This document shows, piece after piece, positions 52,347-63,480 of a DNA stretch of 64,000 nt. Source of the stretch: Stercorarius parasiticus (Eukaryota > Chordata > Aves > Charadriiformes > Stercorariidae); assembly GCA_013396915.1 (NCBI GenBank), contig VWZL01004595.1, forward strand, positions 124,286-188,285, given 5' to 3'. Within the stretch, counting starts at the first letter, position 1. The number at the start of each line of letters is the position of its first letter. The notes under the pieces were generated by a model. It saw only the letters and a list, made by a program, of their open reading frames with translations, was not told the origin of the DNA and did not search any database. The position numbers and the translations under genes are program-made.

Positions 52347-53196
52347 AAAAAAAAAAAATCTGAAAACCAATGACTGGAAAGGTTCAAATGTAATCACCAG
52401 CTTCACGTTTCACAGAGCAATGAGAAGACACATGTTGTAATATTCCTTATCTGTGTTGCATTTCCCTCTTGTTAGAAATACTAATTCATCCAAAGTCCAG
52501 AGGGGGCAGGAGTTTGGCTGGGAAATGGCAGCAAAAGCATCACAGACCACAGCATTGTCAGTGACTCTATGAATTCAGAGAGACACCTGTCACTCACGGG
52601 TCTGATTCCTGTCTGTTTGACCCGTTTTCCCACTCTTGCACTGTATTATATTCTGCAGCATCAGTTTCTGAACCCATGACCAAGTTAATCTTCTGACACA
52701 GCTGTGGCTCTCAGTCATGGTGCTGTGAGCGCAAATCCGCCTGTCGTCCAGAAAAACTGGCAAGCTGGCAAAAGGCAGCAGCATCAGTACTAATATCTGA
52801 TCAAATTTGATATTTCAACCCCTAGTGAAAAAATGGACTGTCAACTCAATTATTGTTCAGAGCAAAACACAACAGTACTGTTGGCTGCAAGCCATGCCAT
52901 TATTGGGACAATTGAGTTTTATGCTGGGGAATAAAATATAGTTATCCTTAGAGCGCCTGTCTGTATGTACACTGCACTGCAGACGTCCACGCACCTCCAG
53001 CATCCGTATGTCATGTGTGTATCCAGGTGCTTTAGGTACCCCACGCAAATGGGACATGGATGATACTGCATAATTACTGCTCTCCTCGGCCACTGTTATT
53101 CAAGACAGAGCATTCACACCCTGCATATGTCCTATAAATGAGTTCCTTTCTATTCCTTTCGTCTCTTTTTTTTTTTTTTAATGTATTTGTTTTCAC
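52347..53196. other. Non-coding stretch
   Basis: Contains an A-run just after the repeat relic and a T-run at 53167-53179. No gene is recognised; the longest open frame is 78 codons (minus, 52857-53093). Confidence 0.5.
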
Positions 53197-53320
53197 GGAA
53201 AAGTTTAGGCTGAAAGGGACCCCTGGAGGTCATCTAGCCCAATTCATGCTTGAAGCTGGGCCACTTAGGTCAGCTTTGATTCAGACATGATGTGTTTCCA
53301 CCGGGCACCAAGGGGCTTCT
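53197..53320 (-). mobile_element. Degraded CR1 LINE 3' fragment
   Basis: TTTAGGCTGAAAGGGACCCC, TGGAGGTCATCTAGCCCAAT and GCTTGAAGCTGGGCC are the reverse complement of a CR1 3' UTR, of the subtype with CCTCTGGAGGTCATCTAGTC. The TCATAGAAT tail is eroded and the right end fades into unrecognised sequence. It is clearly older than the copies at 15.6 and 31 kb. Confidence 0.8.
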
Positions 53321-54889
53321 GTAAATAAGGATGCCTCCATCTTCTCCTATCTGACTTGAGCACTCCTTTAGTCACCATCATGGCTCTCCTGAGGACACTA
53401 TGATAAGAGGTTTATGAGTCTATGTCCATGGACTCTTGTGTCTGTGGGAATTGTGCCATCTGTATGTTGTCCAATTTTCGGACGGGAAAGGGCACGTTGA
53501 GAGCTGATTCTAGTTTTCCTGGTGGAGTCAATCCCTGCTCGTGTAGCAGAGGACTGAGCTCCATGCAGTAAATTCAGTGGGCACAAACTTGTAGTGAAAT
53601 CCAAGGCCAGAGCATGGTTTCAGAGTGACAAATTGGCTGACATGAGCACAGCTTTGTAGCCTTGCACTGGGAATATTGGTGTCCCATACCGTTAGACTTT
53701 TCCTTGCATTTCTCCATTGGTATTGATGGATCTGGAGGTGTCGCTTCATTTCACAGAACTACGCTTATGAATGATGCAGCTGCAACTACCAGGGTTTCCT
53801 GCTGGTCCAGAAACCTTAACTGTGAATTCCCCATTTTTTCCAACTCCAGTTGGAAACTTTCTAGTTTCTGCTCCATTGGCATTGCCTACAGAGATGGACT
53901 TTCCAGGCTCTCCCTTTGGTGCTGATAATACCTGCAGGTCTGAGCACCTCCCACAGAAGCCATGGGAGCCTTCTGAAATAAAAGATCCTCAGGCTTTGAG
54001 CCTGCCTGCCACCAATTCACCCCTCCTAGCCTTTTGCCTCTGGAGACATCTACCTTAAAATGTCTCTTTTGGCTGTGGGCCGTCCTTCCACTTAGGAGTT
54101 AACTCCATAAGCACATCACACCACCAAGGATGTATTGGTTTTGCATCATGAGCTCTCCCCTGCTTGGATTTTATTTTCCATTGCCGTAGAGTAAGAGGAG
54201 GTTTTGGATTTGATCTTCAGATTTTCTGACTCATCTCTCTCCCTTGATGAATTGTCATCAGTCCATCAACATAACAATTGGATATATTTGGAGGCAGGCA
54301 GGAAGCCAGGAAGAGGAAGTTCAGCTTTACAGATTTCCATGGAGGAATTAAACAAGGTTACACATGGACTCAGGGGTATATTTGCACCAGTCAGCACTGA
54401 GCCAGTTAGTCCCGTCCTCCCATGGGAGAACAAGAATGGACAGGAATAGTGTGGTAGATGTCTGACACTCATGTCTGCCCAAGGTGAAGGCTGGCAAGCC
54501 CTTTAAAGGCTGCGATCCTCTTTCTTTTTCTCACCACCTATCTTTTCTTCCAGTGGTTCCTATGACCAAAGAAGTGTGAGACTGTGGTGTAGCACTCTAA
54601 ACATAAGAAAGCGATGGGAAGAACTGAGGGGAAGAGGGAGGGGAATAAACACACACACACATGCCAGTTCCTGTGATGATTTTGTGTTGATTTGCAATGC
54701 AAAGATGCCAAAAGACTCTGTTGGTCTTTTGAGATTATATATCCTGCAAGTGCCGGGCATGTGCTATTGGAAAGTCATGACAGTCAGGGAGGAATATTAT
54801 TTGCACTACCTGTGGAAGAACAATCGGGGTAGCATTCACCTCCCCTCCCCTTAGACATCTGCAGCCTACAAATCCATGATGGAGCTTGT
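53321..54889. other. Stretch between CR1 relics with several Pro/Ser-rich open frames, origin unknown
   Basis: Three partly overlapping plus-strand frames occur here: 53662-53925 (87 codons), 53771-54058 (95 codons; contains PGFPAGPETL, FFPTPVGN and MDFPGSPFG) and 54204-54449 (81 codons; contains SDSSLSLDELSS). The last two are in different frames, separated by about 145 bases. Their Pro/Ser-rich, low-Cys composition is less typical of random AT-rich translation than other frames in the window. I recognise no domain, and no splice structure is evident. A degraded retrocopy, an unlisted repeat or chance are all possible. A short (AC)6 run lies at 54650-54661. Confidence 0.3.
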
Positions 54890-55112
54890 CACACCAGGCT
54901 TACAAGTTTCAATACAGGAAGATTTTTCCACTGTGAGGGCGGTCAGACACTGGAACAGATGCCCAGAGAGGTTATAGGTTTTTATCTTCAGAGGTACTCA
55001 AAATTCAACCAGTCCTTGAGCAACCTGATCTTTTTGGCCCTGATTTGAGCAGTGAATTGAGCTGTATGTCCTCCACATGTCCTTACAACCTGAATTATAC
55101 TGTATTTCTCTG
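54890..55112 (+). mobile_element. Degraded CR1 LINE 3' fragment
   Basis: In plus orientation AGGAAGATTTTTCCACTGTG, GTCAGACACTGGAACAGATG and CCCAGAGAGGTTATAGG match the end of CR1 ORF2 (the region encoding the HWNRLPREVV-type motif). Then TCCTTGAGCAACCTGATC, TTTGAGCAGTGAATTGAG and TCCTTACAACCTGAATTATA match the 3' UTR up to the terminus near 55112. Frame is broken and the terminal ATTCTATG repeats are eroded, so the copy is old. It lies in opposite orientation to the fragment at 53.2 kb. Confidence 0.88.
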
Positions 55113-57214
55113 ACTGTATTATCAGTAGAAGGAAATAGGCCATTCCAAGGCACAGTCTGCCTGTTGTATCATTTAGGGAAAGATGATGGTGTCCCATAAA
55201 TATTTTACTTTGGTTTGGTTTTTTGTCTGTATTGACTATAGAGAGGGCCACGTGCAGACTTCTGCACTTCATCAAATTAAGCCCATCTTTGGTGACAAAA
55301 TCATTACTCGAAGCCCGCATATTTTGGACAACACTTCTTATTTGAGAAAGGGAGATGCAAGGCCTTCCATCTCTTTTTTGTTTCCTAATTTCACTTCTGA
55401 TGGTTTGCCATGTTTTTACCTTCACTGAGTGGAGTCTTTCCCAAAATCAGTATAGAAATGGATCTTAATAATAGACAGATCCAGGTTCACAGTGATATTA
55501 GCCCTAAAACCTCTTAACTTGACCTCAGTGTGCACTGAGGTGTGCAGTGGCAGGTCCGACCTCAACCCAGCTGCAATGGTCAGTTTATTTCCCTACCGCT
55601 CATGAAGCAGCTTTTTCTCCTGACCTTTGCAAAGTCTCTCTCAGAAGAGCTTCACATACCTCTAACATGATGCTGTAGCAATGGCTTCGGGAGCATTGCG
55701 TCTGCAGGGCACTCCTGCATCTGCTCAGAGTTTCAGGGCTCACCTTGCAGCGAGCCTGTGCATCTGCATTGGGCAGAGATTGAGAACTTATTTAAGGAAT
55801 ATTTTTGTGATGTGTGGTCCCTGTATGTTCTGCATCTTGCCTTTCCTTCTTCTGTTCTTGGAGTGGCTTTCTGGGCTGTGCTGTGGGAGGGAAGAGAGGG
55901 GGGTGAAGCACTGAACTTTTTATCCATGATGGAGGGCTTGGATGGATGTGCCCTCTGAGAGAAATGCTGGGGAAAACAAAATTGTTTGGAGCTGAGCGAT
56001 GGGGGCACGTTCCCTCCCCTGGTACGATGCAGATGTGCATGTAATGCACGCACATCGCGAAGAGCTCCGGTTCCTGGGAAGTAAGCTGCATTTTTCAGCT
56101 ATGAATTTCCAATTATAAGAAGCCTTTTTTATGTAAAATGAGATTGCCTTGCATCCCGCAAACATCAAATGTGCAAGTAAAAAATCCCCGCTCCCCCCNN
56201 NNNNNNCCCCCCCCCCCCGCCCAAAACACAGTGGACAGATATCTGAGGAGCCAAGCAAGGCTGCATTTTGACATGCTGCACTTCTTAATTGAAGATTAGG
56301 AAATCAGCAACTAAGCGTGTATTTATCTCACTATGGCAGAAAAGATCTTTTGACGCATATAAGCAGTTTCCGTTGCTAGCCAGCAAACACAGAGAAATTG
56401 CCTGCCGAAGTCAGATGATGATTGCTGCCTGCATAGTGACTGGTTTTTTTTCTTTTGCTTTTAATATTATCTGTGATATTTCTTTGCATTATTATCTGTA
56501 AAGATTTTTTTCCAGACTCCACAATATTCAAATAGCAAATAGCTCTGTTGTCATGGAAATCATTACAGAATTAGGCCACAAAAAGTGGCAGTGACTAGTA
56601 GCCAGGTGATACAGGCATTCAACTGGGAAAAGAGAAATCTGGTTTTCTGCCCCTGCTCCCATGAATATATGATTATTTTTTCCCCTAATGAAAGTGATGC
56701 ACTAAGAGGGGATGTCTCAGAAAATTCCTCTCAGGTGACTGTGCTCCTTCAGGCCTGGATTCAGATCTCTGGTCCTTATTGGGAAGGAGGAGGAAAGAAT
56801 GGAATTTCAATTTCATAATTCTTAGCAGAAGGGATTAATCTCTGGATGAGGAGGTGGGAGAGGCAAGATGGCCACGCTTGCCCTTCCTTGTCCGGGTGCT
56901 CAGGGAAGCTCTAAGCACACTCACCCAGCACTGCCGTAGCTAAATGAGATGATAGACAAATGGGTGCCTAATTTTAGTCGTATCAAGATTCAGCCAGGCG
57001 TGAAACTGTTTCCTCGTGGGCTCAGGAACGTGGGCATGGATGGGAATTTAGGTGTCTGGGTGGAAACCAAGCGGGGGTATTGGGAATCCCTCCGTATCGG
57101 CATAGGAGCCTGTGTTTCTCTTCTGAGTTCAAAGCTTCAAGGTTTTGTGTTGTAAAAAGTAGTTGTTTAATAAAAATTGTGATTGTGAATGTTTTTTTGC
57201 ACAAAAGCACACAT
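55113..57214. other. Non-coding stretch
   Basis: No gene is recognised. Opposed open frames at 55681-56091 (up to 106 codons) have no known domain. The poly-C tract with an 8-base N run lies at 56191-56222. Words such as GGGTGCCTAATTTTAG (near 56963) and GAATTTAGGTGTCTGG (near 57044) hint at another old repeat of the TTAGGTGCCTAA type at about 56.9-57.07 kb, but the match is too weak to annotate. Confidence 0.45.
56191..56222. other. Poly-C tract with 8-base assembly gap
   Basis: CTCCCCCC is followed by eight Ns (56199-56206) and then twelve C before GCCC. The gap lies inside a cytosine homopolymer, so the true length is unknown. Illumina-type reads often fail in such tracts. On the minus strand it would be a G-run able to stack. 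Confidence 0.95.
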
Positions 57215-57310
57215 TTAACTTCAAGAGGATGAGCAGTCCCGTGGCGAATGCAACAAACTGGACTTCCCGAGGTCCCTTCCAGCCTTAATTACTCTGTGGT
57301 CCTATATCTG
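57215..57310 (+). mobile_element. Degraded CR1 LINE 3' end
   Basis: CTGGACTTCCCGAGGTCCCT, TCCAGCCTTAATTACTCTGT and GGTCCTATAT match the last part of CR1 (GGTCCCTTCCAACCTTAACTATTCTGTGATTCTATG type) in plus orientation. Only about 60-90 bases are recognisable; the left boundary is uncertain. It shares orientation with the copy at 54.9-55.1 kb but is a separate 3' end. Confidence 0.85.
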
Positions 57311-57829
57311 AAATATCTGGCATGCAGTCAGGGGGGAATTAAAAATGCTTAAACTCTTGTGCACAGGGCAGTCAAATGTAAATGTATTTCCAGTGTAAGC
57401 AGTTCACATCAGAAAGAAGGTGATGTTTTCAGAAGTTTATCTAGAGAAATCACAAAGCCAATCTAGGTTGAAACGTAAGAGCTTTTAATCTGATTTTAGT
57501 GCTGATTTTGATACACCATTTATTTATTTACTTCGCTGGAGTGGTGAAGTAAAATGAAAACATTTCAGAAGGAACATAGGAATTTACATCCAACCTTTGC
57601 CTACCTAGTATGTCCTCCCTTAGTTGCCAGAAGTGTTATTTCTCTTAGCATCATCTTTTAGCTCAGTACTTTATTTCTTGCAAGAGGAGGAAATGGCAGT
57701 GCAGTTCTGCAACCTATAATCATTTGTCGGGGATGGGGGTGGAAGATGATTAGCTTATAACATTGTAATCTCATCTGCTATCTATTTTTGGACAGATTTT
57801 GATTAATTCTCCATTTAACGAATTCAGTG

Positions 57830-58090
57830 GTGTACATTATTATACTGTCATGCTTTTCTGTACCGTGCTACCTTTGTCATGTGATTAGCTGTCCTGAGGG
57901 CAAGAAACCAATAAAAGTGACATTCTTGCTTATTATTTGCACCGCTACCCTTTCATAGCCCATCATCAGCCTATGTGCTGCCTAAGTCAAAAGTTAATTA
58001 GAATGACTGCCACTTTGTGTCATATAAAAGATGAGCGCTGTATGTACAGGAGAAGTTATATGTCTCCATATAAGCATTTGTCAGCAGCTC
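57830..58090. promoter_or_regulatory. Candidate conserved non-coding element
   Basis: Dense transcription-factor-like words: GTCATGTGATTAGC, AAGTTAATTAGAATGAC, ATATAAAAGATGAGCGC and CCATATAAGC (CArG-like). A second TAAT cluster follows at 58433-58500 (GATAATGATAGTAATTACCC, GGCTAATTAGATCCC). The look is that of developmental enhancer DNA, but this is judged by eye from a single sequence and is inference. Confidence 0.18.
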
Positions 58091-61000
58091 TGCCAGTTGT
58101 GCCTCATTCTTTGTTTTTAGTGATTGCTGTCGATAGGAATGTGGGACATTCAACAGCCGCGAAGGTGGCGGAATCAAGTGCTCAGGAAATCAGCAACCTG
58201 TTCACCATGAATGCAGCGTTTCTCAGGAGTGCTTTAACTCTGATAACCAAAACCTCTCCTTTGTACAAAATCATCCTTTTAAAAATTATTTTAATCTCTT
58301 CCATTTTATTTACGTCAATCACTGGAAGAAGATTTGTGAAAAGATAGCAAAGAACAATTCTTAAAATGTGCGGATATGAATTGTAAGATAAAAAACTTAA
58401 TTGCAGTTTAGACTTCAGATTTATTTGAAAAGGGGATAATGATAGTAATTACCCAGTTTGAGTTTTGTAGAAGGCTAATTAGATCCCAAAAGCATTTGTA
58501 TGCACAAGGCAAACCATAAATACAAAAGACCATCTGGTCCTTATCAGCTTACAACACTAACACTGGCTGTAATTATTTTTTCTATATTGTTTTGATGTTG
58601 ACATTTTATGATGCAATACATCTAGCCATGGTTAGGGAATAACCTGTAAAGGTTTTTTGGTTGTTGCTGGGTTTGGGTTTTTATCCTGCTTTTAAGGACA
58701 TTGGCTAATGCTGGGAGTGCAGGAAAGCAGTCTAGAGCTTAATCATTTAGACTACAAATTGGTCAGCGTTTTAAACTGAGTTTGATTGTGAGTTTTTTAT
58801 CTAAATTGGTCCATCTGCTTTTTCCATCATTCTGGGGTTCAAAAATAATTTAGGAATATGTTGAGATGAGTTTATCAGGCAGTGAAGTAGTGTTAAGGTC
58901 TCTAAGCTGTTTCACAGCAATAGAGGGACTAATTCCGCTGCCCTTGTTCTGATGCCATCTCGATCTGCCTGTGGCTTTGATCCAACATTAAGTCCTTCTG
59001 TGGCCTCGTGAAAGTCACACATTAGCACTGTGGACGTACAAGTTTAGTACCTTCTCTGCTCGAGGAGCAGCTCTCTGTACCTCTTTCCTGAGAAGCTACA
59101 TGAGCCTGAGCAGTGGGGATGCCCCAGCAGGATCCGTGCCCGGCTGCAGAGTGGTGCTGGGCTGCAGAAGATGTTTCAGCAGCAGCTGTGGAAAGGGTTA
59201 GTGGGGTCCTGCAAAACGTGGGGAGGCAAGATAGGCTCTGAGCCTTAGAGAGGTTTCGAATGGGGTCAAGTCTGAGGGATCTACTGGAGTTAAGCTGCCA
59301 GCTGCTTTCAGTGGCATCTCTGGGTTCTCTGAGTTTTTCTCTACAAGGAAAATTCTTGTGCAGAATTTTAATCAATTCCTTATTTATGAAAATTGTCACT
59401 GACTTGATGACTTCTGACAGTTCCCCTCAGTAGCAGCCAAACAAGGACTAAGCAGGCAATCCTGCTGGCGCTGCCCAGGGAGCTGTGCAGGCTTCAGGGA
59501 TCCACCTGTGCAAATCCAGCTGCAGATCAGACACTTCTCACGACGTTCAGGATTTATTTCACGGAAATTAGAAGTGTTTAGTCCAGTCTCCCTTCACTTC
59601 ATTCCAGATACCTCCTTATCCGTTGACCACCTAAATGTTGTCTTAGACCCTGCATCAGCCCAAATCATGAAATCTGACAACAGTTCCATGTTTAAAGTAA
59701 CAAGTTGTCCTGAAATTGCATTTTTTATAAAAAATATTTTGATGCCAGGTGCTTTTATTTCTCTTTGAGCAAGAGACAGGCTTTTCTTTTCAAATATTTT
59801 TCTCTTAGTTGCAGTGTTTGGAATCTAACATCTCTTGTGCGTTAAGCTGTTTTATTCTTATCATATACTCTCATTTAAGGGTGCACAGAGTGCCTAACCA
59901 GATTCAGACCTGTGTGAACTTTCTGTTTTGAAAGGGCAAGGTAGGGAAGGGCACAGCTGTATAAGCAGTGTGAACAGGAGTGTTGCATATGTATATCCTG
60001 TATGTTCCATGGGGTTCCCATCTTTTTTTTCCATGGTGTCTACATGGTAATTTCTCTTGGAAAACCTGGCCTGTGTGGACACTGAGAATCTCATTCTGCT
60101 CGTGCAAGGCTTAATCCACATGCTCCATCGTACCCCATGCAACCCTGATGTCCAGACTCATACACTTGGTGTAGCCATCAGACTCCCGGCTCTGCTCCGT
60201 AGGAAGGAGGGTGAGCCTCCCCTGGCCATGGCATCACACTCTGCCTCTTCCCACAGCCCCCATCCCATCACCACCCCAGGCAGGGAGGTCCCCCGTCTTA
60301 GCCTGGGGGTGAAGGAGACTTTGTGCTATCCACACCATGAAACTTGGCTTTAGGTAAAGAAGTTGAAAATCTCTATCTGCATGGGAGCAGGTCTGTATTT
60401 AAATGGCAAAACATGACTAGAAAATGAATACGTTTTACAGGAAGTCTTAGGTGGATGATTTGTTTAAAATTATTTTTTAATTGCTTTGAGACACACTGAT
60501 GGAAGGTTTTGTACAGTAGCTACAAACTACCTTCGATTTTATTTTTTTTTAAAAAGAACATATCTGAAGTAGACAATGTTCCTTAAGTAAATACCACTGA
60601 GTGTCCTAAAATTTCACATGTAATCTCAGTGTTTTCACATGAGAACTGCCTGCTGTCCCCATGCAAAGTCGTGACCCAGATCTTCTGGCCATTGAACCCT
60701 GCTCACGTCACTTTTGCGTGACCACAGTGTTGTAAAGCACTGGGCACAAACCAGACAGCCCCTGGAAGTCACCCTAAGTACGTAGCTAGGGGCTGTGACC
60801 AGGGGAAGCAACAATTTTATGGCATAGAAGCGTGTAACTTCTCAAACCTAGACCACATGCAGCCCTATCAGCATGTGTGGCATCCAAAAGGTTAAGCTGT
60901 ACAGTAGGAGTCACAACGGGTGGCTTTTGCTTCCTAATAGAGACTGTCAGGAAAAAAAATAACAGTGTTTTACTACTGAAATTGCTTTGGGGATTTTTGT

Positions 61001-61193
61001 GGAATCATCTTGTCTGAGTTTTATAACTGTTTGTAGGAAATTGCTTGGGATTAGTCTTGAAAGTAGTGTTGTGTGTGAGATGGATGGACCTGCAGTATGC
61101 AAGGGTGATCAAAGTACGTGCTGTGTGCCTGAGGCTAGTGCTGGTGCTGGGAAGGAGCATTCAGTCTGCATGGCAAAACCTTCCCTTTTGTTG

Positions 61194-61242
61194 TCCCCTC
61201 CTCCTCCTTCTTCTTCGTCGTCTTCTTCTTCTTCTTCTTTTC
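61194..61242. repeat. (CTC/CTT)n trinucleotide microsatellite
   Basis: A pyrimidine-rich run of CTC then CTT units with one TCGTCG interruption. It produces Ser- and Leu-repeat translations in plus-strand frames (60987-61259 and 61045-61359), which are artefacts of the repeat. All-pyrimidine strands of this kind can form triplex DNA. Confidence 0.92.
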
Positions 61243-63329
61243 TCCTGTGGTCGTTCTAATTCTCCTAGCAAGCATCCTAGCATCCAGTGCCTCCTTCCGC
61301 CTCAATGTAATCCTCAGATCTGCATGCGCTTCCTCCAGACCGTGGAAAATGTGGCTTAGTTTTGGGGTTTTGTGTGTGAAATGAGGTGGGATTGTTCAAC
61401 CGAATGTGGACCTCTGAAAAGTCAGAATTTCTGGAGCCAGGCTCCATTGGCTATGAAGGGACGCTCGGGTGGTTACTCTGCTGGAAAGTAACTGTTATGC
61501 CCTTAGGCAACAGGAAATCTGCTTCTGTTGACTACTCACTAGGGGCCAGAAACAGAAAATGTCTTGATTGCCTAAAATGAGACTTAGAATTTAGATACCT
61601 AAATCTAATATTGCAGTCCCCAAAGTCATAATTACTTACACACAACCCTGAGGCCACTTCAGGTTTTTGGTACACCCACATTAATACGGAATGCTGCCGC
61701 CACCCCAAGGTCTTGAGATTTTCCTTCCTGGATCGCCGTGGTGTCAACAGGACTGATCAGCCTGGATTGTAATTTCTCTGAGTGTAAGTAATGGCTGTTG
61801 ACAGGGTTGGACTCCCTGCACCTTGTCATTGCCATGCTATTTTTGAAGATGGCTGTAGGAAGGACGGAGGGGGTCTATCTTTGATGGATTAATGCCATGA
61901 CTACAGCACTTATCCAGGAAGTTTAATGTGCTCTCGCCCCAAAGATTCAAGCTGGCATCTCTCCTCTTCCAGGAGATGATTTTAATTTCCAGAGCTGAGA
62001 GTGTACTAAATAAGAGGTACTATACTGATAACTGCTGTACCCTTTCTTTTATGCTGGCTGTCAGCCATCAGAATTCAATGGAAGGAGAGAAGTAAAGCAA
62101 AGCAAGCTTTGCAGAGAGAGAAGAGAAAATATGACTTTGCATTGCAGTGTTATGAGCGTTTACCGGGCAGGGGATGGTCCAGACCCTCTTCTCTACTGTT
62201 GAGGCATCTTTGGTTTCTTGATGAACTACAATTGGATTAAAATAGCCAACATAAAACTGGAGGATTTCCACGGTGAGATTCTCCATGAATGAGCTCCTAG
62301 TTTGGTGATCTAGGTTAAGCTTTCTCTCAGAGCCAATAAATTTTGTATACTTTGTTTTGCTGTGGTGCAGTGCCCATAGGAGGAACAAGGAGGTTTCTGT
62401 GTGTTTCCACACGGATGCCTTGAGTTTTGAGTTGGCTGTTCTCTGAGGGGGTGGGACGTAAGGCTTTGGATTCACCCCCCAGCCAGAGTCAGGAGCTCAG
62501 GACTGGCCATCCCTGCTTGTGTCCACCGGTGCTGAGACTTCTACCTGTCCTCATGGGTAGATCCACCATCACCTTCCTGAACTTGCTTCATCCCTCCTGT
62601 CTGCAGCTGCTGGGTTTCCTGAAATGTATAGCAAGTTATATCAAATTAGTATCATTGAGACCTGTACACCTCTGTTAAATTTTGTTGAAATTACCTAATA
62701 AAAGCAATCGAGGGCTTTTATCAGGCAGCACAATCTTGTCATCTTGTTACCTGAGAAAAAAAGGCTAAACTAAAGGTACATTATGAAGTGAGTATCAGTC
62801 TGCCTGTGGCACTTGGATGTCAACAAGAGGAGAAGGGAAGTGGATTTTACATCTTGGTTTAGTTAATATAGCTAAAATCCATTAAGTTTCATTACCAATT
62901 TTGGTTTGATGTGATGATTTGACCCTGGCGGTCAAATTCTGTAAACAAAGCAATGCTAGTTTACCTAAATTTCTGTCTGACAGGAGCACTAAATTGTAGC
63001 ATTATGACCTATTATCTAGCATTACTGTTCAGTGTGCTGGTTTGGGGGAAGAATCTCCTTCCAGATATAATTTATTGCTTCTTTGTCTTGCTAAACTCTG
63101 AGTGACATTCAAACTTCAAGAGAGCCAATTATATTGCTTCTCATAATAGACATATCCGCTCGCAGAGCCTTTTAGTAGTACTTAGGATTTCTTGACTGCA
63201 TTTGTCTGCATTTGTCTTTTATCCCTGAAGCTTACTTTCAATGTCACTTCCACTTTGCCGCTGGAGATAATCTCCGGCATCAGACTTCTCCTTTCACTCC
63301 CGTACCCTGGCTCCCTCTACCTTGATTTT

Positions 63330-63480
63330 CTCGTGGAGTTTGCCAGCGGTGGCGGGGCGTCAGCCGTGGCTGCAGCTGTGGGAGCTGAAGTCGGTGCCGT
63401 TGTAAGAACAGTCGGGAACACGAAGGCGGCTCACACCGTTGCAGCCCCCCTTGCCACAGCCCTTATTAAAACCCCGGTTC
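63330..63480. promoter_or_regulatory. CpG-richer patch, possible small CpG-island-like element or exon
   Basis: About 150 bases contain roughly ten CpG dinucleotides (CGTGG, AGCGG, GGCGG, GGCGTC, GCCGTG, GTCGG, GCCGTT, GTCGGG, ACACGAAGGCGG, ACCGTT) in a window where CpG is scarce. A 109-codon plus-strand frame (63192-63521) crosses it and gives an Ala/Val/Gly-rich stretch (SAVAAAVGAEVGAVV). GTTGTAAGAACA inside it resembles a splice donor, and pyrimidine-rich sequence precedes it at 63283-63332. An exon, a degraded coding piece or a GC-rich regulatory patch are all possible, and none is proven. Confidence 0.25.

Larger units (their letters stand above)
57311..63329. other. Non-coding stretch
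   Basis: No gene is recognised. The longest open frames are 136 codons (plus, 57937-58347), 135 codons (minus, 62068-62475) and 125 codons (minus, 59022-59399), none with a known domain. AT-rich sequence with homeodomain-type words lies at 57.83-58.06 and 58.43-58.50 kb. A possible old repeat word (TTTAGATACCTAAATCTAAT) lies near 61590. The CTT microsatellite is listed separately. Confidence 0.5.

Noticed and set aside
60987..61359. Open frames with Ser- and Leu-repeats
   Set aside because: Produced by translating the CTC/CTT microsatellite; no domain outside the repeat.
61560..61640. TTTAGATACCTAAATC resembling an old TTAGGTGCCTAA-type repeat
   Set aside because: Single short word; the flanks do not follow the expected order.
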